Of a stretch of DNA of 64,000 nucleotides, positions 34,760-47,428 are shown in pieces. This stretch comes from Fennellomyces sp. T-0311 (Eukaryota; Mucoromycota; Mucoromycetes; Mucorales; Lichtheimiaceae): positions 496,001 through 560,000 of the forward strand of contig JALLLT010000007.1 in the NCBI GenBank assembly GCA_025266875.1, given 5' to 3'. Position 1 is the stretch's first letter. Each line of letters begins with the position of its first letter. The notes below the pieces were generated by a model. The model did no database searches. It saw nothing but the letters and a program-made list of their open reading frames with translations, and was not told the origin of the DNA. The position numbers were made by a program, and so were the translations under genes.

Positions 34760-36606
34760 ATGAGAAATATTGGTACGTATAGCACAACCACAGCGATCTA
34801 TAATAAATCACCCCGTTAACTAGTATATGTAGCCAAGCAACTGCTTCTATACCTGTCTTCAACTGTGCTATGTGTCCAAGCTGCTCAATATCAAGTTATC
34901 TCTCTGGTAAACAACGATGCGTCTATGGCTGTCGTTGTTGATGGCCAAGTCTACCCACTCACGCGATCAGACGTCTCTTCTATTGTGCATACGGGTACGG
35001 CGCCTTTGGCCGAGCACGGTTACTTTTACGCAAAAGCCAGAGGTTCTTCTATTCTTGAGCGCGAGCCTTTTATGCGTCCAATGCCTGAGTTAGAGATAAC
35101 ACCATATCAATTTTACAATCGCTCGTGGGATACTTGGGAGATTCCTTCGCTCCCACAACTCTACGATAGACTCTCGGATCGCATCGATACAGATTTACAT
35201 TTGGATGGTCAAATTGGCACATTCCATATCCATGGCAACAATACATGGATTGATGAAATGCATAACAAGGTGTATGATGAAATCAAAGTCCTTGTCAACG
35301 TATCCTATATCAGGTATTCAGTCTCTTAAAATTTAATGTACTTTTGCTAATATTGTTTTTCTATTAAAAGGGGAAATGATTTCTTTACGTTTCCAAACAC
35401 CGAAATTGAGTTGTCCGGTCGTTCATCCCGTTGGAGCCCCAAGTTGAGCTATAACCTCAAACTTGATAAACAAGTTGGGCAACTGTACGGATATCGCCGA
35501 CTGAAGCTGCGTGCTCTGTTTTCCGATCCCTCGTACTTGCGTGAAGCCATGGTGCTGAAAGCTACAAGGGCTACTGGCGTTGCTACTACCGATTTCTCAT
35601 TTGTTCGGGTATTCATCAATGATAATCCAGCTGGTTTGTACGGCGTGGTCGAGGTTCTAAAGAACCCGTGGATTCAAAACGAGTTTGATCATGGAAATTC
35701 CGACTATCAACAAGGCAACTTATATCAAGCAATGCATACCGGCAATCTCCCTGACGTCTATTCCGATTTAAGCTACCACGAGAACCATACTATATATGCC
35801 GAAGGCCAGTACAAAATCAAGGAAGACCCATCTGAAGGATTGCCAAACTTTGATCCTCTGATTGGCCTTACGCGATTCGTATCTGATGCTTCCAATTATG
35901 ATGTTGCAGAATGGGATAAGCACTTTGTGACCGAAAGTTTGTTGAGAAGGTAAGATAAAACTGAATCTTTTTTTTTCGTTCCAAGCTAACTTTTTTTTAA
36001 TATAGCTTGGCACTGGAGATTGTGCTTGGATTCTCGGATGGCTATTTCGCAATGGCAAACAATTACTATCTTTACCAAAACGGTTTGAACTCGGAGCAAT
36101 TCTACTTTATCCCTTCCGATGTTGATATTACCTTGGGATCGACCATTGTCAAACTCTCGGATATGTTGACCGGAAACTATTCTACCTTCCCTGGAGTGCA
36201 TATACGACCACTCATGAACCAGTTATTGCAAGTACCTGCCCTCAAAGACAGATTTGAATTATTGCTTCAGGAAATCAGTCAGCGTCTCGTCAATCCAACA
36301 GTGCTCTTCCCAACATTGGATGCAACTGTCGATATGATCCGTCAAGATGTGGAATGGGACTTATCACTTCCACGTCTTAGTACTTTTGACTGGAATACTG
36401 TGTTCAATGACACAAATCCAATTGATATAGAAGAGGCCCTTTCAAGCTACCCCATTGATGCAGCCACCATTGAAGATTCGTTCAATCGTGGTCCGATTTC
36501 GTTTGATGTCGCGGTCAATGGTCCCACTGGCTACATATCGGTTTGTGGTGTAAAGGAGTTCATTACAAATAGCAGTAGAGCTATCCAATCCTTTTATGAC
36601 TTGTAA
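34760..36606 (+). CDS. CotH-like protein A, 557 aa, secreted
   Basis: Exons 34760-34772, 34833-35313, 35371-35949 and 36006-36606 join in phase. The 13-nt first exon plus exon 2 gives a signal peptide (MRNIAKQLLLYLSSTVLCVQA). CotH-family blocks follow: SGRSSRWSPKLSYNLKL (R-x-S-R...K-x-Y), YGYRRLKLRALFSDPSYLRE, NEFDHGNSDYQQGNLYQ, GQYKIKEDPSEG and IPSDVDITLGS. The last corresponds to the acidic metal/nucleotide-binding pair of CotH kinases. Mucorales CotH proteins are spore/germling surface proteins, and some take part in binding host cells; a role for this copy is not shown by the sequence. It differs from its neighbours in lacking the intron before VFIND. Closest in layout to copies B and E. 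Confidence 0.9.
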
Positions 36607-37112
36607 AATAGCATTATGCCTGTATTGTATGAGTACATCACATCTTTTATTATATCAATCGATTTTGGAAGTACAATTGTATCTACTATAGTTTTGTTTT
36701 GGTTGGTTTTGTTTTTTACCTTATTTTGACATCACAATCAGTGACTTCACTGGTTTAATTTTAGTTGTGCAGGATTCAACACAAAGAGCAGTTACCATTC
36801 GACTCCATTGTATGTACTTTATCGTCAACTGTTTTGAGGAACTATATTACTAGGGTTTTGTTTCCGGAAGTTTCGTGATATTATCTCTTTGTTAATACTC
36901 GGATGATCCATTCCAAGGAGAAACATTGTAATCCAAAACTGCCCTAAGGAAAACTAGGGGTTGGGGTGATACAAAACAGAATTGATTGTAAAGTTGCGAT
37001 ACACTATATATATAGACATCTTTATTGTTTTTCCCGCGCTACCAAAAGGTGACCTCTTTTTCCATTTGACCAATGCTTTCAAAAGGCAGGCAGTGCAAAT
37101 TGTTTCGATGAA
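36607..37112. promoter_or_regulatory. Spacer between CotH A and B with TATA box
   Basis: TATATATATAG at about 37005-37015 lies roughly 100 bp before the ATG of CotH B. No coding content. Confidence 0.5.
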
Positions 37113-39004
37113 ATGGTGTCTCACCGAAAAAAAAACAAACATATAGCCTTTTGTCCAATTATACTCCTTTCCACAGCCGCTGCAGTGGTATGCGGAAATG
37201 ATATACAGTACCGCGTCACAGGAGCAGTTCCAAAACATGACGGAAACATTGCAGTGGTCATTGACGACAATATCTATCTGCTGAGCCAATCGCCGTTGGA
37301 CAACATCACATACTCTGGTTCCGCACCTGTAGCAAAGCAGGGCTACTTTTATGCTGAAGTCTTGGCAGATGATGATATCGAACGGCGAGAAGCATTCACG
37401 CGCCCACCAACACAGGATGACACCCCATACGAGTTCTTTAATCGCTCACGAAACTATCAGGATATCGCCCCCGTGCCACAACTTTATGAGCCACTGTTTA
37501 ACCGTATGCACACGAGGTTACATATTGATGGAGAAATCGGAACAGTCCATATCGTGGGTAACCAAACTGCCCTTGACAAGATGCATCAAAATGCCTTGAA
37601 TGAAGACTTGTACGCAATCACCAATATGTCATTTATCAGGTAAAACATATCTGACCTCATCTGTCAACGCCTCTTTTTTTGCTCCTAACTATTGAATATA
37701 TCAGAGGAAACGAACTGGTCAACTTTAATGATGTCGAAGTAGAGCTTAGTGGTCGATCATCACGTTGGAATCCGAAGCTCAGCTACACTCTCAAGCTCCC
37801 CAAAGACGACTCGCTGTATGGATACCGAAGACTAAAGTTGCGTTCCCTTTTCTCCGACCCCTCATATATCCGAGAAGCTGTCATTTACCGTATCCTTCGA
37901 GCAGCTGGACTTGCCACCACTGACTTCTCGTATGTTAGGTAAAGATATCCAGATCTACGTATCCTTTTTTTTATATGCTCACGCAATGACATAGATTATA
38001 TATCAACGATCAGCCAGCTGGGCTATTTGGTCTTATCGAGAACATGAAGGATCCATGGCTCAATAACGAATTTGCTGGAGGTGATGAAGATTATGAACAA
38101 GGCAACCTGTATCAAGGAAGACTTGCCAGTGATTTATTTGGTTCTGGCGGTTACATATCCGATCTTGGCTACGAAGGGGATAATGAAACAATTTACTCAG
38201 CTGGGCAGTACAAAATCAAGGAAGACCCATCTGATGATAATCCGAGCTATAAACCTTTAATGGAGCTTACAAAATTCCTTGCCAATGCACCTATGGACGA
38301 TACAAGTGAATGGGAAAAGCACTTCAATATGGAAAGTGTCCTTCGCAGGTAAAATAAAAGATGAAACAAAAGGGTTCGTCAAGTTTTAATTCATTACTAC
38401 TAGTATGGCCCTTGAAGTAGCCCTTGGCTTTTCTGATGGCTATAATACACTTGCCGATAACTATTATGTGTACCAAAACGGACTCAACGAGGATCAGTTT
38501 GTATATATCCCCTCCGATGTTGACATTTCGCTGGGCTCGACGTTAGTAAAGCTGAGTGACGTGCTCTCGGGAAACTACAGGACGTTCCCTGGTTTACTCG
38601 ATCGACCGTTAACGACACAATTCCTTCGAGTACCTGAATACAAACAACGATTTGAGCAAATACTTCAAGATCTCGCTGCCAAATTAGTCAATCCCGAGAT
38701 ACTGGACCAAACTATTGATGATTTGACTGCAATGATCAAAGAAGATGTGGATTGGGACAAGAATATTCCTCGCTTGGGTGAGACCGAAATCGATATCCTT
38801 GCGAATCAGACTTCGCTTGTTTTTGAAGACGGTAACCGGTTTATAAACTTCATTGATAAAGAGACTATCAAGGAAGCCATGGAACGAAAGCCGATACCAT
38901 TTGAGGTTGCGGTAAATGGCCCTACTGGATACATCTCTATGACGGGTGTTAAGGAATTCATAAACGATAGTAGTCGCGCAATCCTTTCCTTCTACAACGA
39001 ATAA
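37113..39004 (+). CDS. CotH-like protein B, 571 aa, secreted
   Basis: Exons 37113-37639, 37705-37938, 37995-38348 and 38404-39004 join in phase. The ATG at 37113 gives a basic N-region and hydrophobic core (KHIAFCPIILLSTAAAVVCG); the ATG at 37108 is in another frame with an early stop. Unlike A, C and D there is no intron in the signal peptide. CotH blocks: SGRSSRWNPKLSYTLKL, YGYRRLKLRSLFSDPSYIRE, LYINDQPAGLFGLIE, GQYKIKEDPSDDNPS and IPSDVDISLGS. The end is GVKEFINDSSRAILSFYNE. The RRLKLR and SDVD positions expected for the phosphotransferase-like fold are intact. It has several N-glycosylation sites and no GPI-like C-terminus. Confidence 0.9.
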
Positions 39005-40127
39005 AAATATATCTGTGGTTATTACACCTCTTTGCCTCAGTTTTTGCGACAGTAGCGATTTATTTTGCTTTCAGACAAAGCATAATATTTAAAGAGATTC
39101 AAGAATACTGAAAAATGAAACTTGTAGAAGGAGTTGTACAATAGCAAGAGTCGTGAAAGGATGATAATATAATGACCGCGACAATGACGGAAATAACAGG
39201 CATACTTTAAGAATGTATGATATATACCCCTTCACGTACGACTATCAATATAGGTGTCTAGAAAGTAATGTATAACTCGTCATGAAATACATCTAATTTC
39301 AGGCACACACATATATCAAATTTTAATAAAATCATGACATAGTTTCGTGCTTTCTTCGGTAAGCATACCGTGACAATTGCTGCGGTATCTGCATGTACAT
39401 TGCAGCGTGTCAGGTGCCCGATGATAAAAGGAGCAGTTGATATAGTCTGATTTGTATTGTGATCGTTGCTATTTAGATTCAGATACGTAACATCAGCGAA
39501 TTGACTATAGCACATGACCCTGGTGGCATGGTCCGATCCTCGGCTCAGAGATATGCATATCTTCCTGTTTGCTGCGGGACAAACAAAGCATTTCTGGAAT
39601 CTGGAAAAAGCGTAGGATAAGTTCAATAACAAGAGCTTCGTATTACAAATAGTTTTTGCCTTACAATTATTGTTGACATTATTTTGCCGCCTTCTCTACG
39701 GTATACATCCTAATAACAAATAGGTTTGAATATAATAAAAATATAAAGTTGAAGGTGTAGAAAACTTTTCCTGCATCCGAAATTCGATCACCTGGTAAAT
39801 TTGGCCCTACGCCCAGGATCGAGTGGCGCAGCAATGTAACCACCGGCCATCAGGGTTCTCCTCATAGCAATAAGAAATTGCAAATACCCTCTGTTCATGA
39901 TCAGGAATATATATGTATATACATATACACAAGGCAATCGTAAAGTGAACAGAAAGGAAACGCCTCATTTTGCTAGTGTGTCTAGCCAAAGTTATTTTTT
40001 CCATATCAGGAGTGTCGCCTCCCCTGCATAAACTTGATCATGCATTAGTGAATTGCCTCCATATAAAAGGATCTCGTTTATACCCTATCGACCCTATAAT
40101 CTCCTGTTCAGTAAGACATTTTTAGTC
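39005..40127. promoter_or_regulatory. Spacer between CotH B and C with TATA box
   Basis: TATAAAAG at 40062-40069 lies about 60 bp before the ATG of CotH C. A 124-codon minus-strand frame (39632-39258) has no motif or codon pattern to support it. A short CATATATATG-type palindrome region lies near 39908-39925. Confidence 0.5.
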
Positions 40128-42066
40128 ATGCTGTTTCCATCACATAGTAAGCGTATAGCCGATTTGAGCTCATTTTTGTGAAAACTGATATCTTTTTAAG
40201 TATATTCCTTGCTCATGAACTTTGTACGGGTGCTGCAGGCAACAACTGTTCCCAATGTTCAATACCGTGTCATATCGTCCATTCCCAGTAACACCTCAAT
40301 GGCAGTTGTGATTGATGGCACACACTACACTCTCGAGCAATCGGCAGTCGATCCAATTGTTTACACCGGTACACTACCAGAAGCAAAAGAAGCATATTAT
40401 TATGCAAAAATTACGGAAGACAGGATTACCGAGCGCGAACCATTTGTCCGACTGCCAGTGAATGACGTTAATACCCCATTTGAATTCTACAACCGCTCTA
40501 GAAACTACTGGGATATTGCATCACTGCCACAGATGTTTGAACCATCATACAATCGCATTCAGTCTGATTTACATCTCGATGGTGAGATCGCCACGATGCA
40601 TATCATGGGCAATCGATCAGGCATCGATTATATGCACAAAAATGTGGTTGAGGATGTAAAAGTCGCCGTCGATTTCTCATTTATCCGGTAATATCGCGCG
40701 TGGCTTGCATCAATGACATTTTTCTCTAATTTTTTTTTTGGGTATACGATTACTTAGAGGCAACGAAATGAAGATATTCAAGGATGTGGAAATTGAGCTT
40801 TCCGGTCGAGGATCGCGATATGATCCCAAACTTAGCTACAATTTGAAAATCCCGAAAGGCGGTGATACATTATACGGATTTCGGCGCTTAAAGCTGCGCG
40901 CTTTAGCAAGTGATCCGTCATATCTTCGCGAGGCCGTAGTATACAAGGTGTTTGAATCTGCGGCTGTGGCAACCACCAAGTTTTCGTATATCAGGCAATT
41001 CTTTATCTCGATCAGATAGCGATAAGTATCATCTTTTAAGCTTACCAACATTTACTAGACTTTTTATCAATGGTCGACCCATTGGGCTGTTTGGATTCAT
41101 TGAGTCCTTCAAGAATCCATTTCTGCGAAATGAATTCAATAACGGCAAGAAATACTCTCAAGGAAACCTTTACCAAGGATTATTCGCTGCCAATGCAACA
41201 AATCCAGATTTAACCAATATTTCAGATCTATCGTACAAAGGCGAGAACCAAACAACATACGAACTCGGGCAGTACAAAATTAAAGAAGACCCATCGGATG
41301 GCAATCCTAGCTTCCTGCCGCTGATTAACCTGATCAAGTTCATTGCTGATGCACCCTGCGATGATGTTGAAGCATGGAAACGAAAATTTGACATGGATAG
41401 CGTACTTCGCAGGTATTTTTTCTAAAAACTTTACTTGCCCTGATGCTATATGCTAACCACTTAAATAGTCTGGCACTTGAAGTTGTCCTCGGCTTTTCTG
41501 ATGGATACATAAGCTTGGCAGACAACTGGTACATCTACCAAGACGGTTTAAACTCGGAGCGGTTTATATTTATACCATCGGATGTTGACCTATCATTTGG
41601 TTCAACCTTGATGAAGGTGTCAGACATGCTTTCCGGGAATTATAGCACATATCCACACCTTCTGGAACGTCCGTTGATTACCCAGATGCTATGCGTACCT
41701 GAGTTTAAGCACCAGTTTGAAAAGCTTCTTCAAGATTTTGCTCGAACAATTGCCCACCCGGACACGATATTCAAAATGATTGACGACCTTGCTGCAATGA
41801 TTCGACAGGATGTTGTAGATTGGGACCAGGCGCTTTCACGTGTTCACCCTCTAAATGGCGAGCCTAGCAAAGGAGACAGTATCAACAAGCTTCCACCGGA
41901 CTTTTTAAAATTACTGGATAAAGAGGCCGTTTTGGAGCAGCTGACGCGCAAGCCTATCCCTTTTGATGTGGCAGTAAATGGAAAAACTGGATATGTATCC
42001 TTAGCAGGTTTGAAAGATTATATTACCAGGAGCAGTCAAGCTATTTTGTCATTTTACGGACAATAA
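40128..42066 (+). CDS. CotH-like protein C, 564 aa, secreted; one GC-AG intron
   Basis: Exons 40128-40146, 40201-40687, 40758-40994, 41059-41412 and 41469-42066 join in phase. The signal peptide (MLFPSHIYSLLMNFVRVLQA) is split by an intron at the same phase as in A. The third intron starts AG|GCAATT and ends ACTAG. The exon limits match those of B, D and E exactly, so a GC donor is the simplest reading; without splicing the frame stops after FISIR. CotH blocks: SGRGSRYDPKLSYNLKIPK, GGDTLYGFRRLKLRALASDP, LFINGRPIGLFGFIE, GQYKIKEDPSDGNPS and IPSDVDLSFGS. It shares the YYYAKITEDxITEREPF segment with D and is its closest relative here. Confidence 0.88.
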
Positions 42067-42773
42067 ACTGGTGCGACATAGTATGCTGTGGAACAGTATT
42101 TGTTATGCGGATCAAGTATACCCGATCTGGCATTGTTAAAGTTTCAAAACCGCCACACCTATGATAACGATGCAGTATATATACATGGCGCGTAATATAT
42201 ATTCTCATAACAAGCATAGAAGAATAACAAGGATTAAAGCGCATGGCTGATAGCTAAAATGTCGGTAATGTAACGGAAACAATTGTCCGCACTAGTTTGC
42301 GTATCCATGTTGCTGCGTTCATACATAAAATTACCACATAACAGGCAACATAAAAAGTGTAATATACGTATATAGTAAAGGGGAACGTAAAATCAGCCTC
42401 CAGAGAAATATAGGTGGCCTTCATGCATAGGTACGATGCAAGAATTAGCAACCTTAAGCACTAATAATAAGGGGGCTTTATGATTCAGCATTTCCTTGTG
42501 ACGCTTTATACATATTTCGGTCATAGCGTTAGGTACGTAGAAGTGTTCAACTATCATCGTCACATAATTTTTAGGTAGACAGGCGGAACCCTACCCTTTC
42601 AGATAATTCTGTCTGGCGAAAAAAATACATCAATATGTCAGCGGCGTACAAGTAAAAAAATGTCTGTGCTACTCTCCCGCCGTTCCGATTACCCCTATAA
42701 ATAAGGCGCGGTACATGTGGGCTCTTCCTTGCTTACGTTTGCAGAGTATTATTTAGTAACCAGCATTTATAAT
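42067..42773. promoter_or_regulatory. Spacer between CotH C and D with TATA box
   Basis: TATAAATA at 42696-42703 lies about 70 bp before the ATG of CotH D. No coding content is seen. Confidence 0.5.
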
Positions 42774-44721
42774 ATGGGATTATTACATTTGTTGCTTAGT
42801 ATGTACATAGACTGTAGGATTGATGTGTGCTATGATTAACTTCCTTCATTATTTATATAATTCAGCGTTTGTCATGGCTATGACTATACGTAAACTGTAT
42901 GCGGATGGCCATGAAGTTCAGTATCGTGTAGTATCATCTATTCCTGCGAACATCACCATGGCAGTCATGATAGATAACAAGCGCTATGATCTCAGTCAAT
43001 CGACGGTCGATCCAATCGTTTTTACGGGTAGCGCTCCAGAGGGACAAAATGGATACTATTATGCAAAAATTACGGAGGATGCAATTACTGAACGGGAACC
43101 ATTCATCAGACGGCCCATTAAAGACGATTTTACGCCATTTGAATTTTACAACCGATCACAAATCAAGTGGGAGATAACGCCTATGCCCCAAATTTTCGAG
43201 CCCTCATTCAAGCGTGTCCAGAACGACTTGCATATGGAAGGCCAGATCAGCACTATACATATTATTGGAAATCAGTCCGACATTGATACCATGCACAAGA
43301 ATATTTCTTCTCATGATTTCGAAGTTAACGTTAATTTCACCTTTATCAGGTAAAAGAAAAATCTTGTTGATCTATATCGGGGAACATGCTCTCTTATATT
43401 TGTAATTAGAGGAAGCGACATGAAAGCATTCAACAACGCCCATATAAAAATTTCCGGTCGGTCCTCTCTATTCAATCCGAAATTAAGTTACAACCTTAAA
43501 ATTTCTAAAGGAGGTGACACCTTGTATGGAAATCGAAGGCTAAAGTTACGGGCACTTGCACTTGACCCTTCATATGTCCGGGAATCTATATCATGCAAGG
43601 TATTCGAGTCAGCGGGTGTGGCAACTACCAAATTTTCCTACGTCAGGTAAGCGTGCTATTAGTCCTTAATTGACTATCACCCGAACTGTCATACTTATTT
43701 TAAGCAGACTTTTTATTAATGGTAGAGCAATTGGACTGTTCGGGTTGGTGGAGCATCTGAAGAATCCCTGGATACGCAATGAATTTGCTGGTGGCGATGA
43801 AAAATATCTGCAAGGGTATCTCTACCAGGCAAAGTATGTCAGCCCATCTCTTCCAGATTACGTTCATATGTCGGACTTGCACTATGAAGGCGATAATTTA
43901 ACGCTTTACGGCCTTGGGCAGTATCAAATTAAGGAAGAGCCGTCTGATAAAGGCTCTAGCTTCCAGCCACTAGCCGATCTGACTAAGTTTATTGCTGATG
44001 CACCTGCAGACGATGTTGCTGCATGGGAACGGCGATTCGATATGAATAGTGTGATTCGCAGGTACAGCCCAATATTATACATTTGCACATGGCTACATGT
44101 TAATATTACGCCAGCCTGGTGCTTGAAATTGTCTTAGGAAACATGGATGGCTACAATGCTACCGCAAATAATTTTTTTCTGTATCAAGATGGTTTAAATT
44201 CGGAGCGATTCATTTACATTCCGTACGACTTTGATCTTACCTTTGGCGCTGCGTACATAAAGCTGGCTGACAAGCTTCCGGAGAACAGTACATATCCAGA
44301 TATCCATATGCGCCCCTTAATCACACAGCTTCTACGTGTGCCCCAATTCAAGCATACGTTTGATACACTTCTTTCCGAGTTTACCAGCAAGCTTGTCAAC
44401 CCTTCCGTGATTTACAAGATAATCGATGATACTGTGGCGATGATCCGGCAAGATGTGGAATGGGATCAGGGACTACCACGGGTCGGCTTCGCTAATCTCA
44501 CGGATTTTGCCGAGCACATCCAACAAGTAGCAGGAACATACACAGAAGACCGATATAATTTAATTGGAGGTCTGGATCCGGATGCTACAAGGGAAGCATT
44601 ATCTCGTAAGCCTATCTCATTTGAGGTTGCGGTTAATGGAAGCACAGGCTATAGGTTTCTTCCTGGCTTGAAGGAGTTCATTGCCAATAATAGCCGCACT
44701 GTTATTTATCATGATCAATAG
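42774..44721 (+). CDS. CotH-like protein D, 568 aa, secreted
   Basis: Exons 42774-42798, 42866-43349, 43410-43646, 43708-44061 and 44115-44721 join in phase. The ATG at 42774 was preferred because its intron (GTATGT...TTCAG) sits at the same phase-1 point of the signal peptide as in A and C and gives MGLLHLLLTFVMAMTIRK. An unspliced start at 42823 is an alternative. CotH blocks: SGRSSLFNPKLSYNLKISK, YGNRRLKLRALALDPSYVRE, LFINGRAIGLFGLVE and GQYQIKEEPSDKGSS. The acidic motif is IPYDFDLTFGAAY, a YDFD form rather than the SDVD of the other four. The C-terminus (NNSRTVIYHDQ) also departs from the SSRAI-SFY consensus, so D is the most divergent copy. Confidence 0.88.
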
Positions 44722-45544
44722 CTAATTATAAGTATGTATCAATTATATCTAGCTAGTACGGATTATATGGAAAAGAGTGAATATGTATTACCTTGTATCC
44801 AGAAACAAATACGCAGGAATATCGGAGTATACATTCATCAATTGAAAAAGTATATTGCTAGTTCGGAGCCCTTCTACTACATATTTAATAAATATTTCCT
44901 TGCGGTATAAATGGTAGAATTGAGAGCAATGAGACCTGTCGTTGCCATGGCTAAAAGTCGCCAATTGGGGAAGGGCCAGACTTGTGTTAATAATGTAAGT
45001 GTGAAGAAACACATAATGAGAAAAACAAGAGATTAGTAGGGTAAGTGCTTAAAGTTAGTGCTTGCAGTAATCACACCGTTAGGGGTGCATGATCTTCGGC
45101 AGTTACATTGCAGATCGCCTTCTAGATCCGATTTGCTATAATCATACTCAATATTTTTGAAGATGTAACAAAGCTGGCCAGATATCCCACCATTTGTCTA
45201 ATACTTGAATGCAGAAGATTGTTCGAATGACTTCTACATCTTTTGACTCCTTGCTTAGTGCAAATATCGTACTAAAACCGTCGCGTAGCCCTCATAGCAC
45301 TGAGCATAGTATTGCACAAGTGGTGTAGTGTTCTCCTGGTGCTGCAGAGTGCACCAAAATAATGGAGCGGTGGAAGCTGACGTATGCGTTATCTAGCCAG
45401 TTATAGCAAAAATCATAGCAGTCGGCGTTTTTGCTAGTTGTTGGAACGAGCATATAAAAGAAATCATTCTTCTTTAGATGAAAAAAAAATTACATATGCT
45501 GATCTCCTTACTTTTATCTGGTATTAGCGCTGCCCATATGCACC
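44722..45544. promoter_or_regulatory. Spacer between CotH D and E with TATA box
   Basis: TATAAAAG at 45453-45460 lies about 85 bp before the ATG of CotH E. No gene is recognised in the rest. Confidence 0.5.
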
Positions 45545-47428
45545 ATGTTAAAAGTAACATCAACTAAAGTACTTTTAGTTCTATTTTTCGGAAACTGTGT
45601 ATTTGGCCTCGATTTAGAATATCGGGTCATATCACTGATCCATAATGACGCATCGATGGTCGTCATAGTCGATGACAACTCATACAAACTTGCTCAATCT
45701 CCAGCTTGCAAGCTCGTCTATACTGGTATTGGCCCTGCTGCTCAGCAGGAATATTACTATGCAAAGATGGATCCCACGGGTGCTATAATCGAACGAGAAC
45801 TACTCTCCCGCCGCCCTAGCTATGCCGACCAAACGCCTTATGAATTCTATAACCGTACTGACAATAATTGGATCGTTTCGGACTTGCCACAAATCTACGA
45901 ATCTGAATTCCACCGGATCCACACTGAGCTGCACAAAGACGGCGAAATCGGAACCATTTATATTACGGGCAATCAATCCGAGATCGACATTATGCATGCT
46001 AATACTTTTGGTGATAACAAAGTGGTTACTAATACTACATTTATAAGGTTTCTGGTTCATATAATAACGTCATATCGATGCTAACAATGGCTTTGTAGAG
46101 GAAACGAATTATTGACTTTCCCGAACACCAAGTTTGAACTTGCAGGTCGTGGAAGTCGCATAATGACCAAACTTAGTTACAATTTGAAAATACCTAAGGG
46201 TGGCGACACGCTCTATGGGTATCGGAAGCTCAAATTACGTGCACTGGCATACGATCCATCATACATCCGGGAAATGTTGGTTTATAAAATGCTAAAATCT
46301 GCCGGTGTCGCCACAACTGAATTCTCTTACGTTCGGTAATACTCTGCAAGTTGTATTATCCTCGTTTTTGTTTCTAATCGTACACTTTCTTTGAATAGCG
46401 TATTTATTAACGACCAAGCTGTTGGGTTATTTGGCTTGGTGGAAAAGTTTCAAGGCCCATGGTTAAAAAACGAATTTGCATACGGTGATAACGATTATCA
46501 GCAAGGAAACCTCTATCTGGGCATGGCTACAGACAATACATCTAAACCATTCGACAGACCATCCGATCTAAGCTATTATGGTGACAATGTGACCTTGTAT
46601 GCTGATGGACAGTACAAGATCAAAGAAGATCCATCGGACATGGACCCCAGCCTCGTGCCATTGATAAATCTTACAAAATTTATAGCCAATTCCCCTACGG
46701 ATGCAGACGTTGCCTTTGAAGAGTGGAATCAGCATTTCAATATGAACAGTGTACTTCGGAGGTAGGAACAAGTCAAAGAGTATATTATCCATACCCTGAC
46801 ACCTTTCCCTTTCCCTTTCGATAATAGTTTGGCTCTTGAGGTCAATATGGGATTCTCAGACGGATATCTCGCGGCGGCTGAAAATTATTACCTCTACCAA
46901 GATGGTCTGAACTCGAATCGGTTTATCTTTATACCCTCGGACGTCGATTGGAGCCTTGGATCCACAATGGCTAAACTAGCTGATATGCTTACCGGTAACT
47001 ACTCTACCTTTCCTGGATTGCACCTTCGGCCGCTCGTGAACCAATTATTGCGCATCCCCGTATTTAAACAGGAGTTTGAGGAACTTCTACAGCTGTTCGC
47101 CCGGGAACTAGTAAATCCTGATGTTGTAAATCCATTTATTGACAGCCTCGTAGCTCAGATATCTAGCGATGTTGAATGGGATCATACGTTGCCCCGACTC
47201 AGCAAGTTCGACTTGAATTCAAACCTCAACGGCCCGAACCCAATAATAGACGACAGGATTTATAAATATCCATTTGACAAGGATACGATGAAGGATGTAG
47301 AAAGCCATGGACCAATCCCGTTCATGACCGCTATCAATGGTAATACGGGATCTATCTCATGTACCGGCGTCAAGGAGTTTATTGCCAACAGTAGTCGGGC
47401 TATACTGGCATTTTATGATCGTCAATAA
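45545..47428 (+). CDS. CotH-like protein E, 567 aa, secreted
   Basis: Exons 45545-46047, 46099-46335, 46399-46761 and 46828-47428 join in phase. The first exon supplies the whole signal peptide (MLKVTSTKVLLVLFFGNCVFG). CotH blocks: AGRGSRIMTKLSYNLKIPK, GGDTLYGYRKLKLRALAYDP, VFINDQAVGLFGLVE, GQYKIKEDPSDMDPS and IPSDVDWSLGS. Compared with the others, the third exon is 9 nt longer. This copy is the parent-like sequence of the broken fragment at 48418-48873. Confidence 0.9.

Noticed and set aside
39258..39632. 124-codon minus-strand frame between CotH B and C
   Set aside because: No recognisable motif, and it lies in the promoter-containing spacer of a same-strand array.
42823..43349. Unspliced start of CotH D at 42823
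   Set aside because: Possible, but the ATG at 42774 with a phase-1 intron matches the intron position in copies A and C and gives a better signal peptide.
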